A stretch of DNA of 5,030 bases. It comes from Spirochaetia bacterium (GTDB taxonomy: Bacteria > Spirochaetota > Spirochaetia > Treponematales > Treponemataceae). The stretch is taken from NCBI GenBank assembly GCA_900769985.1, contig CAAGIS010000196.1, forward strand, positions 1-5,030. Reading direction: 5' to 3'. The notes under the pieces are model-generated. The model was not told where the DNA came from. It searched no databases and was given only the letters and a program-made list of their open reading frames with translations. The position numbers and the translations under genes are program-made. Of this stretch, positions 1 to 4,992 are shown piece by piece. Within the stretch, counting starts at the first letter, position 1. Each line of letters begins with the position of its first letter.

Positions 1-20
1 AAAAACACGCCGAGTTTTTT
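1..20 (-). terminator. Weak A/T-rich terminator-like hairpin after the pullulanase gene
   Basis: Reading on the minus strand, ten bases past the pullulanase stop, six A's are followed by CTCGGCG and then a run of T's at the window edge. AAAAAC (1-6) pairs with GTTTTT (14-19), with one A-A mismatch, a C-G pair and a 3-nt loop inside. The T-run in the transcript is what a rho-independent terminator would have. The stem holds only two G-C pairs and the window ends here, so its strength cannot be judged. The near-symmetry means it could also act on a convergent gene to the left. Confidence 0.35.
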
Positions 21-30
21 GAAAAATAAA

Positions 31-2760
31 TTACTTTTTAAGAATTACAAATGATTTTGCAGGAACGGTGGAAACCATTGATGCAGTTTCTGCAATACTG
101 TACTTTTCAACTCCGGAAGAAACATCATTAAATCCAAGACCGAAGTAAGAGCCGTTCATTTTTAATTTTCCATTAACATTTACGACTTTTCCTTCGATTG
201 CATTGAATGAGGCTGTTTTATCTGTTGCATTAAACACAACAGTAAAGTTTCCGTCATCAGCAGTTACATTGTAAAGCGTTACACCTGCTGAAAGAGTTTC
301 TGCTTCTGCTGTATTTGCGTTTCTGAAAGCAGAATAATCTTTGCGAAGGGCAATAAGTCCCTTATATGTTGCAAAAACATCAGCGTATTTTTCCTTAAAA
401 GAAAGGTCGATTGCATTAACTTCGTCAATTTCACCCCAGAACACGCCACCTTTTATGTCGGCTGCATAACTGTCCGGGTCGCCTTTTTTAGTACGCATAA
501 ATTCCTGACCGCCGTTAATAAACGGTGTTCCCTGGCTCAAGAAGATGTAGGCTGCTGCAAGTTTGTTCTGTTTTTTGATTAAATCAATTTGTCCTTCGCT
601 AACAGAAGCCGGCCATGATTTTGCAACATTGCCAGTTGAATCGTTAGACTGAGTTTTTTCAAAATTTAACGAATAAACAAGTTTGTCGTAAAGCGTAAAG
701 TTATCGTGACATTCTGCATAATGGAGTGCAAGTCCTGTATATTCTGTAGGATTTCTTTTGTTTTTTCCAGACTTACCTATTAATCCATTTACGATTCCAG
801 AATCAGCATTTGCAGACTGAACCTGACCAACATTAAATCCGCCGAATTCAGCTCCTTTTATAGCATCGCGGAAATCATCGTCAAAAGCTCCAACTCCGTA
901 AGAGCCTGAGTCAACTGCTCCAGTACAGCCGGCTTTTACAGCAGATGTTCCACCAGTCCACGGCTCTCCGTAAACCATTACATTCTTGTCAATTGCCGAA
1001 AGTTCTTCATAAATTTCAGCCATTGTCGTTTTTTCATGAATTCCCATTAAGTCAAAGCGGAATCCGTTGATGTGATAATCTTCCATCCAGTGTTTGAGAG
1101 AATCAATCACAAACTTTTTGACCATTTCATTATTAGTTGCAGTTTCGTTTCCGCATCCTGAACCGTTTGAATAATTTCCCTGTGAATCCATGCGGTAAAA
1201 ATATTTAGGAACTGTCATATCGTAAATTGAACCAGCACCTGTTCCGGATGTATGGTTATAAACAACATCCATAATTACGGCGATTCCGTTTTTGTGGAAT
1301 TCTGCAATCATTTCACGCATCTGGCTAACTGCATCTGTTCCGTCTTTCATATCCTGAACATAGCGGCTTTCTGGTGTGTTGTAATTGTACGGATTATATC
1401 CCCAGTTATATGCATTATCATTAGTTGGAAATTCTACACTGCTGCCGTTCAAAGTTCCTTTTGTTGCAACAGCGTATTCAAACATCGGAAGAATCTGAAC
1501 ATGAGTGATTCCCAAATCTTTAAGATGCTCGGCAAATCCGCCTGTTCTCAAAGCTTCTGTGATTTCCTTAAATGTTCCAGGCTTATCTTTTTGAACTTCT
1601 GAACGGTATGCCTGAGACCAATCTGTGATATGCATTTCATAAATTACGGCATCATTGTAAAGTTTTGTTTCAGTTCCGTCAGAACCAAACGGATTTTTAT
1701 ACAAAGGTTCATAAGAATTTGAAGGCATTTCTTCAATTGCTGATGCCTTAGAATCTTTTGAAGCAACTTTTGCCCAAAGGTCGCACACATCATAGCGAAC
1801 TGCGTTATTCATAAAAGAATACTGATAATATTTGTTTGAACCTACAGTCGCAGAAACATTTTCCGTCTGCCATGTTCCGTCTGCATTGCGTGTCATAGGA
1901 ATTTCAGCAGCAACTGTGTAAGTATCTGAAAGAGCATCTTTTGCTTCTGCAAAAAGAAGAACTTTTGCAGTTGAGGCTAACGGAGCCCAAGTCGTAAATA
2001 CACCATCTTTATAGCCGAATTTTGATATGTCAACTTCACTGAACCATTTGTCAATCAAAGCTGAATCAAAATTTGCAATTCTCATGTCAGTTCCATTTGA
2101 ATCAGTATACTGAACATAAACAGTTCCCGCTTCTTTCAGGCTTTCTGAAACTGTAATAATTGAAGATGAAATAGAAGAAATCTGAATTTTCGTTCCGTCT
2201 GCTTTCAAAACTTTTGTGTTGTCTTCTGTAAGCGTAATTCCTGAAATTGTAGTTTTAATTTTAAATTCGTCAGTAATGATGGCATTTGCAAGACCTGAAG
2301 CCTGTTTTGTACATTCATCATCGATGTAAACACCTGAAGCATTTACAAATATCTCTGAATATTTTGTCGGGAACAAGAAAGTTATATTTTCTGTAAGCTT
2401 TCCCGCATCGCTTGCTTCTGAACGCACGATGAAACTTACCTGTGCAGGAGAACTCGAAAGTTTTACATCAAAATAAACAAAATCTCCGTTAGTACCTGTT
2501 TTTGAAACTCCGGGACTTGTCCATGAAGAACATTTTTCAATTTCTGATTCGTCAAAATCATCCCAAATCCATAAATCAGCAGCTTTTGTTCCAAAATAAT
2601 TTATCCTTAAATATCCGTCTTCAACTTTTGGAAGAGAAGAATCAAATGCCGCTCGTGAACCTGTTGAAATTCTGTTTTCACTTTCATCCAATCCATCTGC
2701 ACAAGAAAAAAGAAGCGATGTTAATGCAAGAATTGAAAATATTTTAAAAATTTTTTTCAT
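31..2760 (-). CDS. pulA: Type I pullulanase, surface lipoprotein (GH13, CBM41 and CBM48 modules)
   Basis: Starch-debranching enzyme that hydrolyses alpha-1,6 bonds of pullulan, amylopectin or glycogen, here lipid-anchored and probably exposed. Residues 1-20 form a lipoprotein signal (MKKIFK, hydrophobic stretch, L-F-S-Cys20). Residues about 50-150 resemble CBM41 (LRINYFG, then W64-I-W66); about 160-245 look like the pullulanase linker domain; about 250-355 are CBM48-like (FTTWAPLASTAKVLLF). The catalytic barrel follows: type I signature YNWGYNP (451-457), DVVYNH (498-503), RFDLM with nucleophile Asp570, GEPW with acid/base Glu599, and HDN with Asp686. The barrel ends near GLIALRKDYSAFR (801-813), followed by a C-terminal beta domain. 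All catalytic residues are present, so the enzyme should be active. Two oddities: the signature has Asn456 where Asp is usual, and extra residues lie around 770-785. GGAGGA sits 10 nt before ATG. It is the second gene of the unit, 20 bp after the small lipoprotein gene. Confidence 0.95.
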   Translation of the reverse strand: MKKIFKIFSILALTSLLFSCADGLDESENRISTGSRAAFDSSLPKVEDGYLRINYFGTKAADLWIWDDFDESEIEKCSSWTSPGVSKTGTNGDFVYFDVKLSSSPAQVSFIVRSEASDAGKLTENITFLFPTKYSEIFVNASGVYIDDECTKQASGLANAIITDEFKIKTTISGITLTEDNTKVLKADGTKIQISSISSSIITVSESLKEAGTVYVQYTDSNGTDMRIANFDSALIDKWFSEVDISKFGYKDGVFTTWAPLASTAKVLLFAEAKDALSDTYTVAAEIPMTRNADGTWQTENVSATVGSNKYYQYSFMNNAVRYDVCDLWAKVASKDSKASAIEEMPSNSYEPLYKNPFGSDGTETKLYNDAVIYEMHITDWSQAYRSEVQKDKPGTFKEITEALRTGGFAEHLKDLGITHVQILPMFEYAVATKGTLNGSSVEFPTNDNAYNWGYNPYNYNTPESRYVQDMKDGTDAVSQMREMIAEFHKNGIAVIMDVVYNHTSGTGAGSIYDMTVPKYFYRMDSQGNYSNGSGCGNETATNNEMVKKFVIDSLKHWMEDYHINGFRFDLMGIHEKTTMAEIYEELSAIDKNVMVYGEPWTGGTSAVKAGCTGAVDSGSYGVGAFDDDFRDAIKGAEFGGFNVGQVQSANADSGIVNGLIGKSGKNKRNPTEYTGLALHYAECHDNFTLYDKLVYSLNFEKTQSNDSTGNVAKSWPASVSEGQIDLIKKQNKLAAAYIFLSQGTPFINGGQEFMRTKKGDPDSYAADIKGGVFWGEIDEVNAIDLSFKEKYADVFATYKGLIALRKDYSAFRNANTAEAETLSAGVTLYNVTADDGNFTVVFNATDKTASFNAIEGKVVNVNGKLKMNGSYFGLGFNDVSSGVEKYSIAETASMVSTVPAKSFVILKK

Positions 2761-2770
2761 AATTTAAGTT

Positions 2771-2776
2771 TCCTCC
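2771..2776 (-). promoter_or_regulatory. Ribosome binding site of the pullulanase gene
   Basis: GGAGGA on the minus strand, 10 nt before the ATG at 2760. It lies in the 20-bp gap after the upstream lipoprotein gene, 4 nt past that gene's TGA. The short gap, with room for a ribosome binding site but hardly for a promoter, supports co-transcription of the two genes. Confidence 0.8.
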
Positions 2777-2780
2777 AAAA

Positions 2781-3509
2781 TCAGTCTATAAGCAGAAATT
2801 TGTTCGATTCAAAGAATATTGCGTTTCCGCCTAACATTCTTCCTGCTTCTTCAACACTTTCTCTTTCTGTCTGAAAAACATAATAATACAAAGAAAATTT
2901 GTCGCCCTGTTTTGCCCAATACAGCGGAACAGAATCCGTAATTAAAATCCAGCCGTTGTTATTTGAATAAGTGAAAGCACTGCCATTTGTAAATACATAT
3001 CCGCTGTTGTCAAAAGTGAAATAACTGTCTTTTTCTGATTTCCATTTGTTTAAAAGTGTGTTTTTGTTTTCTGCTTCCGTAACAAGGATTTCAGAAGCGA
3101 GTGCACAAATATCCTTTCCATCTTTTTTTGCATTGAACATATACGAAGAATTCTCTCCGGCCGTAAATTTTCCTGTTGTCTTCTCATACTCAAATGAGGA
3201 AGGAAGTGCAGTTTCTGTACCTGGAATTTTATCGATTTCAGATTTTTTTCCGTCTTTTTCCTCGTACACTGAATAAACTCCGCCAGTTTCGCTTGTGAAT
3301 GTAAGGTATTCATAATAAACGCTGGCTGAACCGTTCAGGTTTACTACCTTATTCCTGATGACTTGATTTTCTGCGATTTCTGGCAATGAAGCCGTTCCCG
3401 GAACATCGTAGTTTACGCTGGAAGTTGAATTTCCAGAATCAGAATTACAACCGAAAAACATAATTGTCGAACACAATAAAATGCTCAGCAATGATTTAAT
3501 TTTTTTCAT
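2781..3509 (-). CDS. Hypothetical lipoprotein, first gene of the pullulanase unit
   Basis: A 242-residue protein that I do not recognise as a named family. Residues 1-20 are a lipoprotein signal (MKKIK, hydrophobic core, F-F-G-Cys21), followed by a Ser/Asn/Gly-rich tether (about 22-33), so the mature protein should be lipid-anchored. The rest is rich in aromatic residues, Ser, Thr and Asn, with short alternating strands and no further membrane segment, which suggests an all-beta fold. One part (about 64-118: YYEYLTFTSETGGVYSVYE, later FEYEKTTGKFTAG) and another (about 151-215: TLLNKWKSEKDSYFTFDNSG) look like two related beta modules; the N-x-L-x-x-x-W-K start of the second recalls lipocalin-like lipoprotein repeats, a weak resemblance only. 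It precedes pulA by 20 bp, so a role in glucan binding or in handling pullulanase is plausible but is inference. GGAGGA precedes the ATG; the stop is TGA. Confidence 0.88.
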   Translation of the reverse strand: MKKIKSLLSILLCSTIMFFGCNSDSGNSTSSVNYDVPGTASLPEIAENQVIRNKVVNLNGSASVYYEYLTFTSETGGVYSVYEEKDGKKSEIDKIPGTETALPSSFEYEKTTGKFTAGENSSYMFNAKKDGKDICALASEILVTEAENKNTLLNKWKSEKDSYFTFDNSGYVFTNGSAFTYSNNNGWILITDSVPLYWAKQGDKFSLYYYVFQTERESVEEAGRMLGGNAIFFESNKFLLID

Positions 3510-3513
3510 TTAA

Positions 3514-3519
3514 TCCTCC
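3514..3519 (-). promoter_or_regulatory. Ribosome binding site of the lipoprotein gene
   Basis: GGAGGA on the minus strand, 4 nt before the ATG at 3509 (5 nt counted from GGAGG). It fixes the start at the codon that gives a complete lipoprotein signal. It also argues against the overlapping minus-strand frame that runs through it from 3741. Confidence 0.8.
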
Positions 3520-3537
3520 ACAATTTTTATTAAAGAC

Positions 3538-3564
3538 ATAAGCCTTTAAGATTTTCTTAAAAAA
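3538..3564 (-). repeat. Left arm of a 27-bp inverted repeat bracketing the nuclease module
   Basis: On the minus strand this reads TTTTTTAAGAAAATC, then TTAAAGGCTTAT. The same 27 bases occur on the plus strand at 4736-4762 with a single A/G difference (26/27). The repeat itself contains a hairpin (TTTAAG at 3545-3550, CTTAAA at 3556-3561). A T-run precedes rather than follows that hairpin, so it is not an ordinary terminator for transcription in this direction. The arm lies just upstream of the lipoprotein gene, where that operon's promoter is expected; TTTAAT at 3534-3529 is a possible -10, but no well-spaced -35 is visible. A second short match, ACAATTT at 3520-3526 against AAATTGT at 4766-4772, hints that the repeat once extended outward. 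Confidence 0.75.
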
Positions 3565-3594
3565 AATAGTTTTCATAATTTGGGTGGCTTTTTC

Positions 3595-3738
3595 TGTCAT
3601 TCCGAACTTGTTTCGGAATCCCACTAATAGGCCTTTACAACCGTTAGAGAGATGCTGATGCCCCAGGCACGCGAGTGCCGCGTTAAATAATTTCCTTAAG
3701 GCAAACGCCCTTGTGGCGTAAACGAGTTCAGCATGACA
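3595..3738. repeat. REP/MITE-like element with 19-bp terminal inverted repeats
   Basis: A 144-bp non-coding element. Its left end (3595-3613, TGTCATTCCGAACTTGTTT) and the reverse complement of its right end (3720-3738, TGTCATGCTGAACTCGTTT) agree at 16 of 19 positions. Inside are three hairpins: an 8-bp stem at 3599-3606/3612-3619 with loop CTTGT; GGCAC/GTGCC at 3666-3679 with a GCGA loop; and ACGCC/GGCGT at 3705-3719, again with loop CTTGT. ATGCTGA (3652-3658) pairs with TCAGCAT (3728-3734) and encloses the last two. It resembles two inverted REP-type units (TGTCATnCnGAACTnGTTT) with an insert in the second. I recall ends of this kind as dispersed repeats in bacterial genomes, which I cannot confirm here. 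No clear target duplication is visible. Another TGTCATCC at 3758-3765 may be a remnant of a neighbouring copy. Confidence 0.7.
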
Positions 3739-3778
3739 CACAGCAATACCGTCAGCTTGTCATCCAAAACGCCAATCC

Positions 3779-3838
3779 AAAAAAAATCACAAATTTTTAA
3801 ACTTTTTTTCCCGTTTTTTTGCCGAAAGTGAAAATTTT
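3779..3838. promoter_or_regulatory. Phased A/T tracts, probable curved DNA upstream of the nuclease gene
   Basis: Runs of A or T are centred near 3782, 3795, 3806, 3817, 3826 and 3834; after the first gap the spacing is about 9-11 bp, close to one helical turn. Such phasing usually gives intrinsic curvature and can act like an UP element or nucleoid-protein site. The rest of 3739-3853 holds no gene. The promoter of the nuclease is not clear; TTGCCG (3819-3824) with GATATT (3841-3846), 16 bp apart, is the best pair and only matches 4/6 in each box. Confidence 0.35.
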
Positions 3839-3853
3839 CGGATATTTAAATAT
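3822..3853 (+). promoter_or_regulatory. Two dyads just upstream of the nuclease gene, possible operator
   Basis: CCGAAA (3822-3827) and TTTCGG (3836-3841) form a 6-bp inverted repeat over an 8-nt spacer, and the perfect 12-bp palindrome ATATTTAAATAT (3842-3853) follows at once. No T-run follows the first dyad, so it is not a terminator. They overlap the likely promoter and 5' leader of the nuclease, so an operator or leader hairpin is plausible. The A/T palindrome could arise by chance in such A/T-rich DNA. Confidence 0.3.
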
Positions 3854-3874
3854 ATGAAGAAAAAATATAAAAAC

Positions 3875-3879
3875 AGGAG
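3875..3879 (+). promoter_or_regulatory. Ribosome binding site that decides the nuclease start
   Basis: AGGAG lies 7 nt before the ATG at 3887. The earlier in-frame ATG at 3854 has no purine-rich site at a suitable distance and lies against the A/T palindrome of the promoter region. The start at 3887 is therefore preferred; it drops 11 Lys-rich residues that are not part of the conserved domain. Confidence 0.75.
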
Positions 3880-3886
3880 TACAATC

Positions 3887-4735
3887 ATGAAAATTTATGT
3901 AGACAAATCGCTTGAAAAACAGTGGGAAGAAGCCTCGCTTTCTAACAATTTCATTTTCTGCAAGGTAATGTCCGAAAACCTCGACCTCTGCAAGGAATTT
4001 CTCGAAATGCTTTTGAATATTAAAATTGAAAGCATAAGCCTTGCACAGCCGGAAACGACTCTTAATGTCGATTTCTTCGCCAAAGGAATCCGCCTAGATG
4101 TTTTTGTGAAGGATGACACCGACAGAATTTTTGATATTGAAATGCAGGTTATCGGAAACGATTATCTTCCGCTCAGAGCACGATATTATCAAAGCGTTCT
4201 TGATGTTTCTTCCTTGCACGCCGGCGAAGATTACGAATCACTCACAGAAAGTTATGTAATTTTCCTCTGCCTTGATGACATTTTCCACAAGGGTCTACCG
4301 ATTTACACCTTCAAAAGCGTCTGCCTCGAAGACCCAAAACTTTTCCTCGACGACAAAACCACAAAAGTCTTTTGCAACGCCCAAAAGTATGATAAAATGC
4401 CAGCAGAAAAGCTAAGGACTTTTTTCAAATTTCTTGTACAGAAGAAACCGGACGAAACAGACTTTTCAAAAACCATTAACGAAAAAGTCCTCAAAGCCAA
4501 AATCACCGAAGACGCACGGAGGACTTTTATGACTCTCGAACAGGAAATAAGACTCGCCGCCAAACACGCCGCCCAAGCGGCTGCTCAAGAAGCTGAAAAA
4601 GAGAAAGAAATTGTTTTAAAAAAGGCTGTAGAAGAAAAATTTGAAAGTGCAAGAAACTTTAAAAAATCTGGAGTTTCTGCGGAAATTATTTCCAAATGCA
4701 CAGGACTTTCTCTGGAAGAAGTTCAAGCACTTTAG
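3887..4735 (+). CDS. Rpn-family PD-(D/E)XK nuclease / putative transposase
   Basis: A 282-residue member of the PDDEXK_2 / T_den_put_tspse family, related to E. coli RpnA-E. Known members are DNA endonucleases that promote RecA-independent recombination, and some act as antiphage toxins. In order: N-terminal NNFIFCKVM and a helix ending EFLEMLL (20-43); nuclease core with Asp71 in RLDVF and Glu85-Met-Gln87 in DIEMQ, the D...ExQ form of the motif; RARYYQSVLD (97-106); strand SYVIFLC (122-128); Ala/Lys/Glu-rich helix (about 223-260) where many relatives have EEG-type repeats; and a C-terminal helix-turn-helix-like tail ending GLSLEEVQAL (273-282). Length and motifs are those of a complete gene, so it is probably active. 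An in-frame start at 4529 may yield a separate C-terminal product. It is divergent from the pullulanase unit and flanked by REP-like DNA and a 27-bp inverted repeat. If the start were 3854 the protein would have 293 residues. Confidence 0.9.
   Translation: MKIYVDKSLEKQWEEASLSNNFIFCKVMSENLDLCKEFLEMLLNIKIESISLAQPETTLNVDFFAKGIRLDVFVKDDTDRIFDIEMQVIGNDYLPLRARYYQSVLDVSSLHAGEDYESLTESYVIFLCLDDIFHKGLPIYTFKSVCLEDPKLFLDDKTTKVFCNAQKYDKMPAEKLRTFFKFLVQKKPDETDFSKTINEKVLKAKITEDARRTFMTLEQEIRLAAKHAAQAAAQEAEKEKEIVLKKAVEEKFESARNFKKSGVSAEIISKCTGLSLEEVQAL
4518..4522 (+). promoter_or_regulatory. Internal Shine-Dalgarno inside the nuclease gene
   Basis: GGAGG lies 6 nt before an in-frame ATG at 4529. It is formed by the codons for Arg-Arg (CGG AGG), where other Arg codons would not make the site. 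Match and spacing are at least as good as those of the full-length gene (AGGAG, 7 nt). Confidence 0.5.
4529..4735 (+). CDS. Candidate intragenic small protein, RpnS-like antitoxin (in-frame C-terminus of the nuclease)
   Basis: A 68-residue product starting MTLEQEIRLAA, in the same frame as the nuclease and sharing its stop, preceded by GGAGG at 6 nt. It would contain the Ala/Glu/Lys-rich helix and the helix-turn-helix-like tail (GVSAEIISKCTGLSLEEVQAL is residues 48-68; the nuclease core is absent). For enterobacterial Rpn systems it is reported that a short form made from inside the rpn gene blocks the long form; the layout here is the same. What is seen is the ribosome site, start and frame. 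Expression and antitoxin activity are inferred. The Met could simply be a conserved family residue. Confidence 0.45.
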   Translation: MTLEQEIRLAAKHAAQAAAQEAEKEKEIVLKKAVEEKFESARNFKKSGVSAEIISKCTGLSLEEVQAL

Positions 4736-4762
4736 TTTTTTAAGAAAATCTTAAAAGCTTAT
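4736..4762 (+). repeat. Right arm of the 27-bp inverted repeat bracketing the nuclease module
   Basis: TTTTTTAAGAAAATC followed by TTAAAAGCTTAT, beginning at the base after the nuclease TAG. It matches the minus strand of 3538-3564 at 26 of 27 positions, in inverted orientation, with outer ends 1,225 bp apart. It can fold as TTTAAGA/TCTTAAA, but no T-run follows on the plus strand, so it is a poor terminator for the nuclease gene. TATAGT at 4760-4765 resembles a -10 box without a convincing -35. Confidence 0.75.
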
Positions 4763-4779
4763 AGTAAATTGTCAAAGAA

Positions 4780-4838
4780 CATGGGCGAAACCTTAAACTT
4801 CATTTTTCATCGTGAAGCATTTTGTGGTTTCGCCTTCT
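4780..4838 (+). repeat. 59-bp hairpin unit, copy A
   Basis: The unit starts CATG and ends TTCT. GGCGAAACC (4784-4792) pairs with GGTTTCGCC (4826-4834), a perfect 9-bp basal stem. An apical TTCA-TCG-TGAA hairpin (4806-4816) lies inside, and CTTCA (4798-4802) offers an alternative partner for TGAAG (4813-4817). Copy B, 108 bp downstream, agrees at about 50 of 60 aligned columns. It has no coding potential. It is either part of a dispersed repeat or a structured transcript downstream of the nuclease. Confidence 0.7.
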
Positions 4839-4860
4839 AGTTTTTCTATAGAAAAACTAG
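4837..4860. repeat. Perfect 24-bp palindrome between the hairpin units
   Basis: CTAGTTTTTCTA (4837-4848) is followed directly by its exact reverse complement (4849-4860). As RNA or single-stranded DNA it makes a 10-bp stem with a TATA loop. No T-run follows at once, so terminator function is doubtful. It overlaps the last two bases of copy A. A zero-spacer palindrome of this length suggests a protein dimer site or a repeat-element core. Confidence 0.8.
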
Positions 4861-4863
4861 TGT

Positions 4864-4879
4864 CAGATTTTTCTATCTG
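4864..4879. repeat. Small hairpin following the 24-bp palindrome
   Basis: CAGAT (4864-4868) and ATCTG (4875-4879) flank a TTTTCT loop. Its centre, ATTTTTCTAT, echoes the left half and centre of the preceding palindrome (GTTTTTCTAT), so it may be a decayed copy of it. Confidence 0.45.
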
Positions 4880-4887
4880 TGTTTAGG

Positions 4888-4946
4888 CATGTGGCGAAAC
4901 TTTCAATTTTCTTTTTCATCTTGAAGCATTTGTGATTTCGCCGTCT
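4888..4946 (+). repeat. 59-bp hairpin unit, copy B
   Basis: Direct, diverged copy of the unit at 4780-4838. The stem core GGCGAAA (4893-4899) / TTTCGCC (4936-4942) is unchanged, and the apical TTCA-TCT-TGAA hairpin (4915-4925) is kept with one loop change. The two inner C-G pairs of copy A have become C-A and T-G. T-rich sequence (4948-4959) starts 5 nt after the stem, so this copy might serve as a weak terminator for plus-strand transcription from the nuclease. Confidence 0.65.
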
Positions 4947-4962
4947 GTTTTTTATTTTTAAT

Positions 4963-4992
4963 TTGAAAAAATCAAATGTAATGTTCTATAAG
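4963..4992 (+). promoter_or_regulatory. Sigma-70-type promoter candidate reading out of the window
   Basis: TTGAAA (4963-4968) matches the -35 box at 5/6 and TATAAG (4987-4992) the -10 box at 5/6, with an 18-bp spacer. Transcription would start near 4999 and run to the right; no start codon with a ribosome site is seen before the window ends. The -35 lies in a small dyad, ATTTGA/TCAAAT (4961-4977). In A/T-rich DNA such matches also occur by chance. Confidence 0.4.

Noticed and set aside
1252..1602. Plus-strand open frame of 116 codons inside the pullulanase gene
   Set aside because: It is an antisense shadow of the well-supported catalytic domain; no recognisable motifs.
3496..3741. Minus-strand open frame of 81 codons beginning MCHAELVYATRAF
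   Set aside because: It is the translation of the REP/MITE-like element and its terminal repeats, overlaps the lipoprotein start and ribosome site, and has no ribosome site of its own.
3854..3886. Upstream in-frame start for the nuclease (adds 11 residues)
   Set aside because: No ribosome binding site at a proper distance, whereas the ATG at 3887 has AGGAG 7 nt upstream.
3895..4563. Minus-strand open frames opposite the nuclease
   Set aside because: Serine-rich antisense shadows of a conserved coding region, without ribosome sites or family resemblance.
4736..4762. Rho-independent terminator of the nuclease gene
   Set aside because: The hairpin is all A/T apart from one G-C pair, and its T-run precedes rather than follows the stem on the plus strand. 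The inverted-repeat explanation fits better.
4780..4946. Integron attC sites or a short CRISPR array
   Set aside because: Treponema denticola carries an integron, so attC was considered. However, the stems lack the GTTRRRY/RYYYAAC core arrangement, there is no cassette gene between the copies, and two diverged 59-bp units do not make a CRISPR array.
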